Below are positions 45,229 through 57,475 of a stretch of 64,000 nt of DNA, piece by piece (the stretch's first letter is position 1; every line of letters starts with the position of its first letter). Under the pieces are notes generated by a model. It ran no database searches and was not told the DNA's origin. It saw nothing but the letters and a program-made list of their open reading frames with translations. The stretch comes from Okapia johnstoni. Taxonomy: Eukaryota; Chordata; Mammalia; Artiodactyla; Giraffidae. The position numbers and the translations under genes were made by a program. The stretch covers positions 15,289,001 through 15,353,000 of the forward strand of contig CM044311.1 of the NCBI GenBank assembly GCA_024291935.2. Direction: 5' to 3'.

Positions 45229-45905
45229 CATTTTTTTTTAATGTACCCGAAAATGATGCCACAAGAAATTGTGGCATGCAGTAGTCCCTCTTACACTTCC
45301 TTCCCAACCCTTCTTATCAAGGCTGGGAACATGGTACAAATTCCAAATTTCTTTTGAAGTTTGATATTTCATTGTAATTTTTTGCCATCACTCCAAAAAT
45401 ATAACCATTTTGCTCCAATATAAAGTAATGTTTTTATCACTGATCTTTGAGCACAATTGATAATCCAAAATTATGTGACATATTTATTTTGTGTTAATCT
45501 GTTCTAACTAACATATTCATAAGTATGTGTACTTCCATTTAATAAGCACTATTCAATGGTGGGTGTGTCTTGAATTTTCTTGTGTGATCTCAATATCCAT
45601 TTTGGTAATAAAATAATTTCACATTGGAAATGCTTTCAAACTGTTTCAAAAGACTTCTTTTCATATCACACATTTCTTTTGAAAAACACTTTCATAATGT
45701 AGAAATGTCATATTTACTTTGAAGGGACAGGTTAAGTGTGTTTGTTTGTCAAAAGTCTGCTAAATAGCATGATTCTAACTGCCATTTATCTTTACAGGAA
45801 AACTCAGTGAATCTTTATTGTTTGTTTTATGTGTGCCATCTTTTAATACATCTTTTAATTACTTTGGCAAAAATTAAGCCAGGAACTTCTGTGGTATTAA
45901 TCTGT
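45229..45905. other. AT-rich stretch without recognised features
   Basis: Nothing assigned. Confidence 0.4.
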
Positions 45906-45909
45906 ATAT

Positions 45910-46119
45910 TGTTCATGGTCATATTCAGTCTTGTACGACTCCTTGTGACCCCATAGACTGTAGCCCTCCAGGCTCCTCTGTCCATAGGATTTTCCAGGCA
46001 AGAATACTGGAGTGGGTTGCCATTTTCTCCTCCAGGGGATCTTTCCAACCCAGGAATCAAACCCAAGTCTCCTGCATTGGCAGGCGGGTCCTTTACCACT
46101 GAGCCACCAAGAAAGCCCA
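45910..46119 (-). repeat. Bov-tA SINE
   Basis: Reverse, complete: gttcatggtcatattcagtc to ccactgagccaccaagaaagccc. Confidence 0.9.
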
Positions 46120-46457
46120 CTACATATGAGTAAAGCTGAGTTTATATTTTTTTTAGTTTTTGGCAAAATAACTAAATAAAACTGGACTCTCTAATATTTT
46201 CTTAATTTACCTCTAGTTTGGAGCCCAGTGGTCTGGTGAATAATTAATATTATGCCTATTTTTCTGCTTTCTTTTCTTCTCTTTCTCTCAAACAGGCTAA
46301 ACCACAGTATTAAGAAAGGGAAGAAAGGGATGGCAATTTCTATATTTTTGGGGGGAGTTTTCACTGAAAGTAGCAAAATAAAATACAATATTGTGCTCAC
46401 AATTCTGTAACTGTAGTGTTGAAATTCATTTTTAGTTTCATTTTTTATTTAGTCTTT

Positions 46458-46945
46458 AGTGACCTCAGCTCAGTTCAGTTCAGGCCTCCCTGTCCATCAC
46501 CAACTCCCGGAGTTTACCCAAACTCATGTCCATTGAGTTGGCGATGCCATCCAACCATCTCATCCTCTGTCATCCCCTTCTCCTTCTGCCCTCAACCTTT
46601 CCCAGCATCAGGGTCTTTTCAAATGAGTCAGCTCTTCGCATCAGGTGGCCACAGTATTGGAGTTTCAGCTTCAACACCAGTCCTTCCAATGAACACCCAG
46701 GGCTGATCTCCTTTAGGATGGACTGGTTGCATCTCCTTGCAGTCCAAGGGACTCTCAAGAGTCTTCTCCAACATGACAGTTTAAAAGCATCAATTCTTCA
46801 GTGTTCAGCTTTCTTTATAGTCCACCTCTCACATCCATACATGACTACTGGAAAAACCCTAGCCTTGACTAGATGGACCTTTGTTGGCAAAGTAATGTCT
46901 CTGCTTTTTAATATGCTGTCTAGGTTGGTCATAACTTTGAGCAAC
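46458..46945 (-). pseudogene. BovB LINE 3' portion with an internal deletion in the tail
   Basis: Reverse. cagctcagttcagttcaggc is followed at once by ctccctgtccatcaccaact, so about 45 bases normally found between (the cgactctttgcgacccc block) are missing. It then runs to 'ctgtctaggttggtcataac'. The complementary strand encodes [26 protein letters not shown]. Truncated upstream of the RT palm. Confidence 0.88.
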
Positions 46946-47829
46946 CAATCATTCCAATTTTGCAGGGACTGAGAGGGTTCCTGGCATTTGGGTTAGTCAG
47001 TGCTAGAGAGTCAGGGAAAGTCCTGGGTAAACTGGGTTGAGGGGGTTCCTCTCACTGATAACTGTCTAGCTAGCTCTTAAATGACATAGTACTTTGGTAC
47101 TTTTTTTTGCCTGGTAGCTTTTGTCTTTTTTTACATGAAAGCTCAGAGGAAACTGGGCAGTAGGCAGTGCAAAGATGAGGAATATTGGGTAGTTTTTAGT
47201 TTTCTAAATGATTTTGGTCAGAAACAAGCCACAAATCTTTCCTGAAATAATGCTTCTATATTCTGAGTAGTCATTTCTAATAGCCCTAAGGTAACTGGTA
47301 TGACTCTGAATGTTACTTTTTATAAGGAATTGTCCTCAGGAAAAAAAAAACTTTTGTATAACATAAATAAAATTAGATGTTTTTTTAAAATGATCTGGAA
47401 AATTATGACTCTTCCCTTCAAAATGCCAACAGTCATTTAATTAAATGCTTAAATAATGCTTATAATTGGCATAATAATTTAAGGCAAATTTATATTGGAG
47501 TCATTTTTATACACAGCATATTTTGCAGCAAATTGAAGTTCTTTATATAATTAATGTTATGGTATATTTTAATTGGAATTGAAGCATTAAATTGCATATT
47601 TTAAAGAGGGCTGTAGAAATTTTACTTACAGCTTTTCTTTTATGATGTTTTTAATCAGAGCTATGAGTCATTTCAAGTTGAATCAGCAATAGAACCCCCA
47701 ATTATATCATTAGACCTATGACAAAGTACTGTTTTTAAAGGATAAAGTTTCTGAAAATACACTGCAAATAAAGCAGGAATGTTTTTATTTTATATAACGT
47801 GATATTTCAAAAGGCAAAGTCTACATTAT

Positions 47830-47833
<4 letters not shown>
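46946..47833. other. AT-rich stretch without recognised features
   Basis: No gene or named repeat. T- and A-runs at 47102-47109 and 47340-47350. Confidence 0.4.
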
Positions 47834-47878
<45 letters not shown>

Positions 47879-47886
47879 ATATATGT
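47834..47886. repeat. (TA)n microsatellite
   Basis: About 25 TA units with one break (atattatat near 47867). Followed by a GT-rich patch at 47896-47920. Confidence 0.95.
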
Positions 47887-48186
47887 AAAATCAGCATGTG
47901 TGTGTGAGAGTGTGTGCACACATCAGAAGGTGAAGAGAAAAAAAATGAATCCTGGCCACTAAGCAACAGAAGCCTGTTCTCTGGCTCAGTGCTGTGGAGC
48001 TTCACTGTGCACACGAGTCACCTGGGGAGCTCGTGGAAGTGCAGGTTCTGATTTGGGGATAGGTTTGGGTGGTTGCCAAGTTTTGTCTTTCCAGCCAACT
48101 CTCAGATGACTCTGATGCTCCCAGCTGTTGTTCTAGTAATTGAAGCAGCGAGTGCTAGTAATCTTAGTTTTACCCTGCTGTACATT

Positions 48187-48429
48187 CTTTTTTTTATAAA
48201 TATTTATTTGTTTATTTGGCTGTGTTGGGTCTTAGTTGCATCACGCAAGATCTTTTGCTGCAGTGCACAAACTCTCTTAGTTGTGACGCACAGACTCAGT
48301 AGTGGCCGTGCACTGGACTAGTTGCTCCACTGGCTTGTGGGATCTTAGTTCCCCAACCAGGGATGGAACCCACATCCCCTGCATTGTAAGGCAGGTTTTT
48401 AACCACTGGACCACCAGGATATCCCTTTA
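48187..48429 (-). repeat. CHR-type SINE with target-site duplication
   Basis: Reverse. T-rich tail, then ggctgtgttgggtcttagtt, 'gtgggatcttagttccccaaccagg' and the head 'aaccactggaccaccaggatatccc'. ctgtacatt occurs at 48178-48186 and 48430-48438. Confidence 0.88.
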
Positions 48430-48604
48430 CTGTACATTTTCAGTAGCATCTTTCCCTACCCAAATCATCTTATTCCTTTTTATTTGCAGAGGGTCCATGA
48501 GGGCAGTTATCTTTTCAGTCTTCCTCACTCCTGTATCTCCAGCATCTACAACATGATAAGCTATTACTTCTAAAGATTTATTAGTTAAACAATCTATTTG
48601 CACA

Positions 48605-48820
48605 TGGTGTGTGTGCTGTCACTCAGTCGTGTCCGACTCTTTGCAACCCCATGGACTGTAGCCCACCAGGCTCCTCTGTCCAAGGGATTTCCCAGGCAAG
48701 AACACTGGAATGGGTTGCCATGTCCTTCTCCAGGAGATCTTCCCAACCCAGGGATCAAACTCGTGTCTCCTGCATTGGCAGATGGATTCTTTACCACTTG
48801 AGCAACTGGGGAAACCCAAC
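48605..48820 (-). repeat. Bov-tA SINE
   Basis: Reverse: gtgtgtgctgtcactcagtc to the degraded head 'gagcaactggggaaaccc'. Open frames on both strands are SINE shadows. Confidence 0.9.
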
Positions 48821-48909
48821 TGCACAAAGACAAGGCATATATGCCGTATAGATTATTAGATACACACCCTGAATATATCAGGCAGGGGATTGACGTTTAA
48901 AAGCATGTC

Positions 48910-49105
48910 TCTTATCTGCAATCCCTGGCTGTGTGACACCAGCAAGTGATGTAAGGTCTCCTGCTTCGATGTCCTCATCCATAAAGCAGGAGTAGTAATA
49001 ACCATACTCACAGTACTGTCATGAGGATTGAATAAGTTGCTACCTGCAACATGCTTAAGAAAGTGCCTGGCACATAATAAACATAATATAAATGTGAGCT
49101 CTTGA
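48910..49105 (+). repeat. MIR SINE
   Basis: 'tctgcaatccctggctgtgtgacacc', 'tcctcatccataaagcagg', 'gtcatgaggattgaataagtt' and 'agtgcctggcacataataaa' follow the MIR consensus in order. Confidence 0.8.
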
Positions 49106-49480
49106 GATACAATATATTACCACTGATAAGTATTTTTATTTATAAAACCCAGCAGCTTCCTGAAGGCAGCAGGCATGTCCTGTGTTCTATCAGAAAGGGG
49201 TCTAGATGAGTGATCTTAAACTGTGCTTCTCAGAAAGTTACCTCTGAGGGGAAAGTGGCAAGAAAGGTGGGCAGAACACAGCAATCACCCCTCTATCACC
49301 ACCACCACTCAAACTAAGCAGCACCACCATCTCTTTCACTACTGACATTTCAAAGAGAAGTGTTGCTTTAAAAAAAAAAAAAAACTTGAGAACTGAAGTA
49401 TAAGATAGTGTCCAAAGCTTTATTCTGTGTTATAATCTTATCGATCTTTAAAAAGTAAGTCATTAAAATAGCATGGCTGC

Positions 49481-49758
49481 GTTTCCCTGGTGGCTCAGTG
49501 GTAAAGAATTCACTTGCCAATGCAGGACACACGGGTTCGATCCCTAATCCAGGAAGATCCCACATGCTGTGGAGCAACTTAATCTGTGCACCACAATTAT
49601 AGAGCCTGTGTTCGACAGCCTGGGAGCCACAGCTGCTGACCCACGACCCTAGAGCCCATGCTCTGCAACAAGAGAAGCTACAGAAGTGGGAAGCCCACAC
49701 ACCGCAACTAGAGTAGCCCTCGTGGCAACAAAGACCCAGCACAGCCAACATCAATTTT
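49481..49758 (+). repeat. CHR-type SINE
   Basis: Forward. gtttccctggtggctcagtg, then 'cacacgggttcgatccctaatcc', gagcccatgctctgcaacaa, 'cccacacaccgcaactagag' and cccagcacagccaac. Confidence 0.88.
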
Positions 49759-49847
49759 TTTTCAAAGTAAGGAAATCTGAATAAAGTGTTAAGTTTAAAA
49801 AAAAAAAAACCACACAACTTATGACCCATAGCAGTTTTCAACTATGT

Positions 49848-50036
49848 GCTCAGTTATGTCTGACTCTTTGCGACCCCATGGACTGTAGCCCACAAGGCTC
49901 CTCTGATTGGATTTCCCAGGCAAGAATACTGGAGTGGGTTGCCATTCCCTTCTCCCAACTTAGGGATTGAACGTGTGTCTCCTGTGTCCCATGCACTGGC
50001 AGGCTGCTTCCTTACCACTGCGCCACCTGGGAAGTT
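49848..50036 (-). repeat. Bov-tA SINE
   Basis: Reverse: gtgctcagttatgtctgact to actgcgccacctgggaag, preceded by an A-run at 49798-49810. Confidence 0.88.
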
Positions 50037-50705
50037 TTCAGGTAGGTGTGCAATATATACTGATATTATCATATATTATGTTTTGGTTATATTATTATGT
50101 ATGTAATGTATTGATGATATATTGATGGAGGCTCAGTAAGTTAAGGTTCGGGAGAGTGGAGATCATGGTTGCTGGCTTGAAATGAGTTGAGAAGTGAGGA
50201 AATAAGACCGGAGTGGCCTCTGCTGTTTAGAGACAAGTATCTGAGGGAAGTAAACAGCATCTGAAGAGGATTCAAGATCAAAGGAGGATTCTAATGGATG
50301 CTGTACAGATGTGGGCTTTGTTTTTTAGCCCTGTGTACTTACTTCAGCAAATATTTATTTTCCTGTTCAATTATGACCTCCTACTTTTCCTTTAGACCAG
50401 AGTCTCAGCCCTGACTGCTCATTAGAATTACCTGGGGAAATTCCAAACAATGTCTATTCTTCCACTGCAAAAACACATACTTCAGAGGACAGTCCAGGGA
50501 TGGAATGGTGGGTTTTGTTGCTGTTGTCAACTCAAAGCTCCTTAAGGCAGTCTTAACTTTTGAATTGTTTCAGACTTTGTTGGAAAACTGTTTTAGACTT
50601 TTACGCTTTGTTTCAAATCAAAATGTCTAGGATTTACATCAATAAATTTTTAACTTGTTAAAATGTATTCAGTTTACCTCTTAAATAGTTGTTGTTAACA
50701 GTTTT
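50037..50705. other. Stretch without recognised features
   Basis: AT-rich. Short direct repeats of the 'tattgatgatatattgatgg' type at about 50110-50130. No gene seen. Confidence 0.4.
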
Positions 50706-50712
50706 GTGTCTG

Positions 50713-50923
50713 TACTGTGCTTGGACTCTCAGTTGTGTCTGACTCTTTGTGATCCCATGGACTGTAGCCCACCAGGCTCCTCTGTGCATGGGATTTTCCA
50801 GGCAAGAATACTGGAGTGGGTTGCCATGCCCTCCTCCAAGGATCTTCACAACCCAGGGATTGAAACCAGGTCTCCTGCGTTGCAGGCAGATTCTTTACCG
50901 TCTGCACTATCAGGGAAGCCCAA
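50713..50923 (-). repeat. Bov-tA SINE
   Basis: Reverse: gtactgtgcttggactctca to 'ctgcactatcagggaagccc'. Confidence 0.9.
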
Positions 50924-51074
50924 TATGTTTGAATGTGGTGTACATTACATTGTGTGGTGAGAATATTTAAAGAACAGATATTATCATGAAATCCCAAGGA
51001 AGACATAATTTGATTAATGAAAATTTACTTTAATGAAAGTATATACTTGCCTTTGGAACAAAGTATAAGTATAC

Positions 51075-51228
51075 ATGCCTGCCCAGTAGCACTGCCAATG
51101 CAGGAGATTCAGGAGACGTGGAGAAGGAAATGGCAACCCACTCCAGTATCCTTGCCTGGGAAAGCCCATGGACAGAGGAACCTGTTGGGCTACGGTCCCT
51201 GGGGTAGCAAAGAGTCAGACATGACTGC
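51075..51228 (+). repeat. Bov-tA SINE, head-degraded
   Basis: Forward. Body 'ggagaaggaaatggcaaccc' to gagtcagacatgactgcg. An internal deletion around 51110 removes the 'gttcaatccctgggt' segment. Confidence 0.82.
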
Positions 51229-51482
51229 GTATTGAGCACTAGCACTATAACTATATATAATGTGAATTTCATTAATCAGGTTATCCAAATACAAAACCTG
51301 GAAACCAGAGGTTGAACAAAAGAATAGTTTTCTATGGCCCCCTCATACTAAAGTCTCCATAGCCTCCTTTGGAAATGCAGACATCAGCAGGAGAGTGGTT
51401 ATGAGGTGTGGACCAATCTGGCTTAAATGCCTGCTCAATTCCTAAATAGCTAAATGTGCTTTAAACTTCTATCAAATAGGTA

Positions 51483-52104
51483 GTTCAGCTCAGTTCAGTC
51501 GCTCAGTCATGTCCGACTCTTTGTGACCCCATGGACTGCAGCACACCAGGCTTCCCTGTCATCACCAACTCCTGGAGCTTGCTCAAATTCATGCCCATCT
51601 AGCCAGTGATGCCATCCAGCCATCTCATCCTCTATCCTCTCCTTCTCCTCCTGCTTTCAATCTTTCCCAGCATCAGTTTCTTTTCTAAAGAGTCAGTTCT
51701 TTGCATCAGGTGGCCAAAGTATTGGAGTTTCAGCTTCAGCATCATTCCTTCCAATGAATATTCAGGACTCATTTCCTTTACGATGGACTGATTGGATTGC
51801 CTTGCAGTCCAAGGTACTCTCAAGAGTCTTCTCCAACACCACACTTCAAAATCATAAATTCTTCAGCGTTCAGCTTTCTTTATAGTCCAACTCTAACATC
51901 CATACTTGACTACTGGAAAAACCAGAGCTTTGACTAGACGGACCTTTGTTGGCAAAGTAATATCTCTGCTTTTTAATATGTTGTCTAGGTTGGTCATAGC
52001 TTTTCTTCCAAGGAATAAGCGTCTTTTAATTTCATGGCTGCAATCACCATCTGCAGTGATTTTGGAGCCCCCCAAAATAAAGTCTCTCACTGTTTCCATT
52101 GTTA
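51483..52104 (-). pseudogene. BovB LINE 3' portion
   Basis: Reverse. agttcagctcagttcagtcg to 'aataaagtctctcactgtttccattg'. Complementary-strand blocks: DFILGGSKITADGDCSHEIKRRLFLGRKAMTNLDNILKSR (51893-52099) and [50 protein letters not shown] (51632-51844). No RT palm. Confidence 0.9.
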
Positions 52105-53122
52105 GAGATCATGACAGTTATGACATGTACAAAATTGAGTATATTTGGGGGCTTAGTTTTATAACCATATCATTAGTGAAGTTGGAAGCATCCTTTTAAT
52201 TCATTGACTTGCAGTAAAATGCAAACTCAGGCCATCCTACTCCATTGCATTTAACCAGTGCCCAACCCTGCCTCAAGGCAAGTACAGAATTTCTTACTTG
52301 TTCATTCATGGAGCTGGTGTTCCACTGAACACTGCCTTTCCATGGAAAAACCTGTTTCCTACAGACAGACATAACTATGCCCAAGACAATGTAATAGCAT
52401 ATTATTTTCATTTTCTTGATGTTTTTTCCAAAATAACCAAGATATAAATTTTAAAGAACATTATGCTCAAACATTCAATATCATTGATGTTATCACCTAG
52501 GTATAGTTATCTCAGTTACTAACCTCTAAAATTTCTGAATCATTGCTGAATTGAATTCTGTTTCCCCACCCCCCTCCTCTGGTTTAAGCAATTCAAATTT
52601 GTGCTGAATTGGAGAACTAGTTTCCCAAGGCTTACCTGTCTTCTCAGCGTCTTTGTGTTCAAAGACTTAACAAACACTTTCAGCTAACCTTTGATCACCT
52701 TAAAAACTCCAGTTTATAGTTAGATTCTATACTTTGTGATGAAAATATTCTTTCCATGTCTCTCTCCCTCCTTCCTTCTGTCCTCCCCTCCCTGCCTCTC
52801 TCTCTCTCCTTTGTCTCTCATTTCTCCATGCACTAAAACAAGAAATATTAGTCACACCATCACCACTGACTTCAGTGAAACATGATCTTTCTCCAGTTTA
52901 TAAGCTCCCTGACAGTTTTCCTCTAAGACTTCATCAGTGCTTCATATCTGAAAAATTCTGTACCTTCCTCTAGCCAAGTTTCGATCAGTATTTCGAATAC
53001 AGTTTTGAGAGAAAGACCCCTAATATATACCACTTTCTGTCATCAAGACTGCGTTACTATGGTTTAGCTTATGGTAGATCCTAATTCCTTAAAGCATATT
53101 TAACCAGTATGTATTAAAACTT
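52105..53122. other. Stretch with a pyrimidine-rich run, no gene
   Basis: No repeat family assigned. A C/T-only stretch lies at about 52757-52812 (tctctctccctccttccttc and following). Confidence 0.4.
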
Positions 53123-53293
53123 CCCCTTCATGGATCACAGCCTTGTTGTGCTGAAAAGGCTTGAGTAACTCAATGAAGTTATGAGCCATGCCGTGCAGGG
53201 CCACCCAAGACAGACAGGTCATAGTGAAGAGGTCTGACAAAATGCAGTCCCCTGGAGGAGGGAATGGCAAACCACTCCAGTATTCTTGTGGTT
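53123..53293 (+). repeat. BovB 5' region fragment
   Basis: ccccttcatggatcacagcc, gagccatgccgtgcagggcc, then ggagggaatggcaaaccact. Same block as 35745-35965 but better preserved. Confidence 0.7.
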
Positions 53294-53614
53294 TAAGCAA
53301 AGATATGATATACCTTCTCCATAATTACAATATTAAATTATAATATATGACATCAACATCATATGTTACAGTTAATCATTTGCAGCATTCTATGTTGTAG
53401 AAATCCAACATTTTATAAATTAGTTCTCATGAACTCTTTCAGAGCTAAGTAGACAATTCCTAATAGACCACACAGAAGCTGAGTCTTCTACTTTGGCTAC
53501 TAAGTTGCCAGAAGAAAGCTAGGGAATAATAAATCAAACTAACTTAAAACATCCTGGGCCTTCCATTCTGTTTATACCTAATGGTTAACATCTAATGGTT
53601 ACAATAATCTGACT

Positions 53615-53770
53615 AGATGTTTCCTATTCTTATCCCTATTTTACTCACTAAGAGACTTAGGTGACTTAATTTACTAGAGATCCCACGCCTAGTTAGGATG
53701 GAGCCAGGAGCCAGACTCTGGTCTGGCTTTACCCTATTCCTTACCCACTGGTCCACACTGCCTCCAGGCA
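53615..53770 (+). repeat. MIR SINE
   Basis: 'ttcttatccctattttactcactaagagacttaggtgactt' followed by 'cacgcctagttaggatggagccaggagccagactctgg' and 'cactggtccacactgcctcc' follows the MIR consensus. Confidence 0.75.
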
Positions 53771-53831
53771 CTGTCTTCATTCATTGACTCGGTCATGTAG
53801 CACATATTTATTTGGTGCCTACCTCATAAGG

Positions 53832-54042
53832 TGGGCTTCCTGGTGTCTCAGCCATTAAGAACCTGCCTGCAATGCAGAAGACTCAGGTTCGATCCCTGGG
53901 TAGAGAAGATCTCCTGGAGAAGGAAACGGCAACCCACTCTGATATTCTTGCCTGGAGAATCCCATGGACAGAGGAGCTGGCGGGCTACAGTCCATGGGGT
54001 CACAAAGAGCCTGACATAACTGAAGCGGCTGAGCATGCGAGC
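53832..54042 (+). repeat. Bov-tA SINE with target-site duplications
   Basis: Forward: gggcttcctggtgtctcagc to 'gacataactgaagcggctgagc'. acctcataagg lies at 53821-53831 and 54043-54053. Confidence 0.92.
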
Positions 54043-54053
54043 ACCTCATAAGG

Positions 54054-55234
54054 CAGGGCCTCTACTTTGATGGGGCAGTCAAATAATTTGAAAGGAGTAT
54101 GGTGTCATGACAGGCATAGCCAAAGGGATTGATGAAAAATCACATAACCCATTCTGGAGGACATGAGAGAAGGTCTCCAGCAAGACATGGTATCTAAGTG
54201 GGGTTTTAAACAAGCGGGAATAAAAGAAGCTGTGTGCCAAGGATGAGCTTCCCAAGGCAGAGAGAATTACAGGGCAGAGAGCAGGAGATGGAAAAGGAAA
54301 ATAAAAAGTCTAAAGGCAGTTCTTAAGTGGACGGGATAACCAGGACATAGAATAGAGGTGAACATGTATGAGAGGGACAGGAGGCCCAGGCAGAGACCAG
54401 ATCATGCTCCCCAAGTCTGAGGATGTCCTTAAAAGATACTAAGCAAATAAGAGCGATTTTCTCTTCTAAAGTAGATTGTTCTGGCTTACATGTGTTAGAG
54501 GACTGGAAAGTGAGGACCAACAAGAATAGCTAGGAGGCCGGTCTGGTCATTGGAGCAAAAGATTTTAATGGTCTGAACTGAACTGACTGTGGTGGAGGTA
54601 ACAAGAAGTGGCAGATTATTACTTTGTGATGTAAAGCTAGAACGCACAGAAATAATGAACCACAAATACTAAATGTATGATGAACAATATCTGTAGCACA
54701 CACACACCATGGATATATTTAATTACTCAAAAGCATCTAAGAGAAAAGCAGTCAAGAAAAAAGGAATTGCATTTAAGAATTAAAAAAAAAGAGAGGATAA
54801 ATTCAGAGGGAATCATCAAGAATTCATCAAACTGTAGTTGCTGCAAATAATCGTATCCCAGAGGAAATCTCAAGGGATCAGTTTTTCCTACTAGGGATAA
54901 AGTAGAGGAAACCCTAACAAAAACAAACAAGAAAGGATTGCACAATTTGCTTCAATTAAAAAAGAGAGAGATGATTGATTTGAGGTTTATAACAGGCAGA
55001 ATCACGTAGGCATAGCCTCCAGAAATTGAAGCGCAGGATAAACACGTGCCAGGAGGCTGCACCCAAATTCCAACTACTCCTATTACATAAATTTGATTCC
55101 ACCTTCCATTGACTCATTTCACAAGAAAACAGAATTCCTGAAATCAGTCACAAGTCCTAGGTTTGCCTCATGCTCTAGCATCCATGTCTCTTCATGCCTC
55201 TTCCCTCCTACACTTTTGGAATTGTATTTTATCT
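54054..55234. other. Stretch without recognised gene
   Basis: The left third ('gaaggtctccagcaagacatgg ... aaggcagagagaattacagggcagagagcagg') may be an old repeat. A 27-base ctgaactgaactgactgtgg piece at 54575-54594 is a BovB tail scrap. No coding exon supported. Confidence 0.4.
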
Positions 55235-55618
55235 TGTTTAATTTATTTATTGAATTGAATTGAAGGACAATTGCTTTACAGAATTTTGTTGCTTTCTGCC
55301 AAATATCAACATGAATCAGCCATATACATTTGTCCCCTCTCTCTTGAACCTCCCTCCCCTCTCCCTCCCATCCCACCCCTTTGGTTGATACAGAGCCCCT
55401 GTTTGAGTTCCCTGAGTCATACAGCAAATTCCCATTGGTATCTATTTTACATATGGCAACGTAAGTTTCCGTGTTACTCTCTCCATATGTTTCACCCTCT
55501 CCTTCCTCCCCTCCCTCCCCTCCCACCATGTCCAAAAGTCTGTTCTCTATGTCTGTTTCTCCATGGCTGCCCTGCAAATAAATTCATCAGTAACATTGTT
55601 CTAGATTGGAACTGTATT
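55235..55618 (-). repeat. Ruminant L1 3' end
   Basis: Reverse. 'ttgaattgaattgaaggacaattgc', then 'aaatatcaacatgaatcagcc', 'cttgaacctccctcccctctcc', and 'ccatggctgccctgcaaataaattcatc'. 5'-truncated. Complementary frames are not coding. Confidence 0.87.
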
Positions 55619-55744
55619 TTAAATGCTTAGTAAATTATGTTGATTTGAGATGTTCCACATTTGTGAATACCACTGCACAGCATCACTTTATGTATAAATG
55701 GTCAGAACAGGACTAGCTCTTTTTTATCTTCTATAATATCTTCT

Positions 55745-56115
55745 TTATTACTATTATTGTTGTTATTTTTGCTGAAATATAGTTGTTTTACAACATTGTG
55801 TTAGTTTCTTGCTGTATAGCAAACAAAGTAAATCAGTGATACATATACATGTTCCCCCATTTTTTTAAGTTTCCTTCCCATTTAGGTGATCACAGAGCAC
55901 TGAGAAGAGCTCCCCATGCTACACAGTGGGTTCTTATTAGTTATCTATTTTATATGTAGTAGTCTATATGTGTCAATCCCAATCCCCCAATTCATCTTGC
56001 CCCCTCTTCCTCCCTTGCTAACCATAAGTTTGTTTTCTATAGCTGTGAGTCTATTTCTGCTTTGCAAATAAGTTTATCTCTACTATTTTTCCAGATTCCA
56101 CATATAAGCGGATCA
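55745..56115 (-). repeat. L1 3' end, older subfamily
   Basis: Reverse. 'gaaatatagttgttttacaacattgtg', 'gtaaatcagtgatacatatacatg', 'ccatgctacacagtgggttctt' and 'tttctgctttgcaaataagtt' form the L1 3'UTR of a different subfamily from the neighbour at 55235. Confidence 0.82.
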
Positions 56116-56224
56116 GAGGTCAAAAAACAGTACTAGCTCTTAGCATCTTTCCTTTGTGCTTCATCCTCATTCCCACTGAAAAACCTGTGTTAGTGAGATA
56201 AGCGTGGCTACAAAAGGAAGCACA

Positions 56225-56450
56225 GTGGGAGGACCAGCATTTACTGAACATCTCCTATGCACTAGGCTCTGAGACTGATGCTCTTCAAACGGTGTCTTGT
56301 TGGTTTAATTTTTATATCCTGCACAGGAAATGGGATTATCTCCATTTTACAGTTGAGGGTATCATTTAGAAGCTCTCCCCAAAGTACTTGAAGTATCAAA
56401 GTCAGGAGTAAAGTCTCAGTTCAATTCCAAAGTCTACATTTTTTTCTGCT
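56225..56450 (+). repeat. MIR SINE
   Basis: 'catttactgaacatctcctatgcactaggctctg' and 'gggattatctccattttacagttgaggg' match the MIR. Confidence 0.75.
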
Positions 56451-56702
56451 ACATCTCATTCTAAAGTCCTTCAGTCTAAAGTCCTTGGGAAAGAAAGAAT
56501 ATTTTCCTTCTTCATACTTCGCAAAGACAACAGTAGGAGTTAAGAAAAAATTTAAAGAAATAGATTCCAAGAAAAATGCAAAATATGAAATATTTTTATG
56601 AAGGTTATTTCCTTTGAAAAATCTTCAAAACTCTGCATTTTGTTCATGTTGTAATTTAGGTAAAAAGGTATTTTTAAAACTTTCATTAAGAATTCATTTG
56701 TG

Positions 56703-56904
56703 CTCAGTTGTCCGACTCTTTGTGACCCCATGGACTGTAGCCTACCAGGCTTTTCTATCCATGGGATTCTCCAGGCAAGAATCCTGGAGTAGATTGCGTG
56801 CTCTCCTCCAGGGAATCTTCCCAAGCCAGGGATGGAACTTGAATCTCTTACATCCCCTGCATTGGCAGGCAGGTTCTTTACCACTAGCACCACCTGGGAA
56901 GCCC
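56703..56904 (-). repeat. Bov-tA SINE
   Basis: Reverse: cagttgtccgactctttgtg to 'accactagcaccacctgggaagccc'. Confidence 0.9.
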
Positions 56905-56984
56905 TAAGAATTCATAACCGTATTTTAAAAACACCATAACCCATATAGAAGAATATTAGTATTCTTGAACAGAGCCAGTGGTAC

Positions 56985-57215
56985 AGAAAAATGACAAGAG
57001 GTTTTGTGGTCAGACAGAAATTCTGCAGTCTTGACTTTGCAAATTATGAACTCCATACCTTTGGGCCAATTATTCAAACTCCTAGACCATTAGTGTCCAG
57101 TTCTGAAAGGTGTAGGTAATGGAAATTCTTTGTATGTTTGTTGTGAAGAGTAAATAATAGAAGTAAAGAGCCTAGCATAGTCTCAGCATATTATATATTC
57201 TTAAATTATAGGCAT
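56985..57215 (+). repeat. MIR SINE, diverged
   Basis: 'cagtcttgactttgcaaattatgaactcc', 'cctttgggccaattattcaaactcctagacc' and 'aagagcctagcatagtctcagcat' follow MIR order. Confidence 0.6.
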
Positions 57216-57294
57216 AAGTTGAATATCATTATTTTTTAACAGCAAGTGATTCAAATGTGCAGTCAAGTTTAAACAGTGACAGCCTGAACAAGTA

Positions 57295-57475
57295 TATGTA
57301 GAATGGATGGGCAACAAGTTCCTACTGTATGGCACAGAGAACTATATTCAATGCTCTGGGATAAACCATAATGAAAAAGAATATGAAAAAGGATGTTTAC
57401 ATATGTATAACTGAGTCATGTGCTATACAGCAAAAATTAAAACAACATTGAAATTAACTATAGTTCAATTTTTTT
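57295..57475 (+). repeat. L1 3' end, forward
   Basis: 'caacaagttcctactgtatggcacagagaactatattcaatgctctggg', then 'gtataactgagtcatgtgctatacagc' and 'aacaacattgaaattaactatagttcaa' form an L1 3'UTR ending at a T-run shared with the next, oppositely oriented L1. Confidence 0.82.

Noticed and set aside
47834..47886. Replication origin or MAR from the (TA)n tract
   Set aside because: A plain TA microsatellite is sufficient explanation. Nothing else supports an origin or attachment region.
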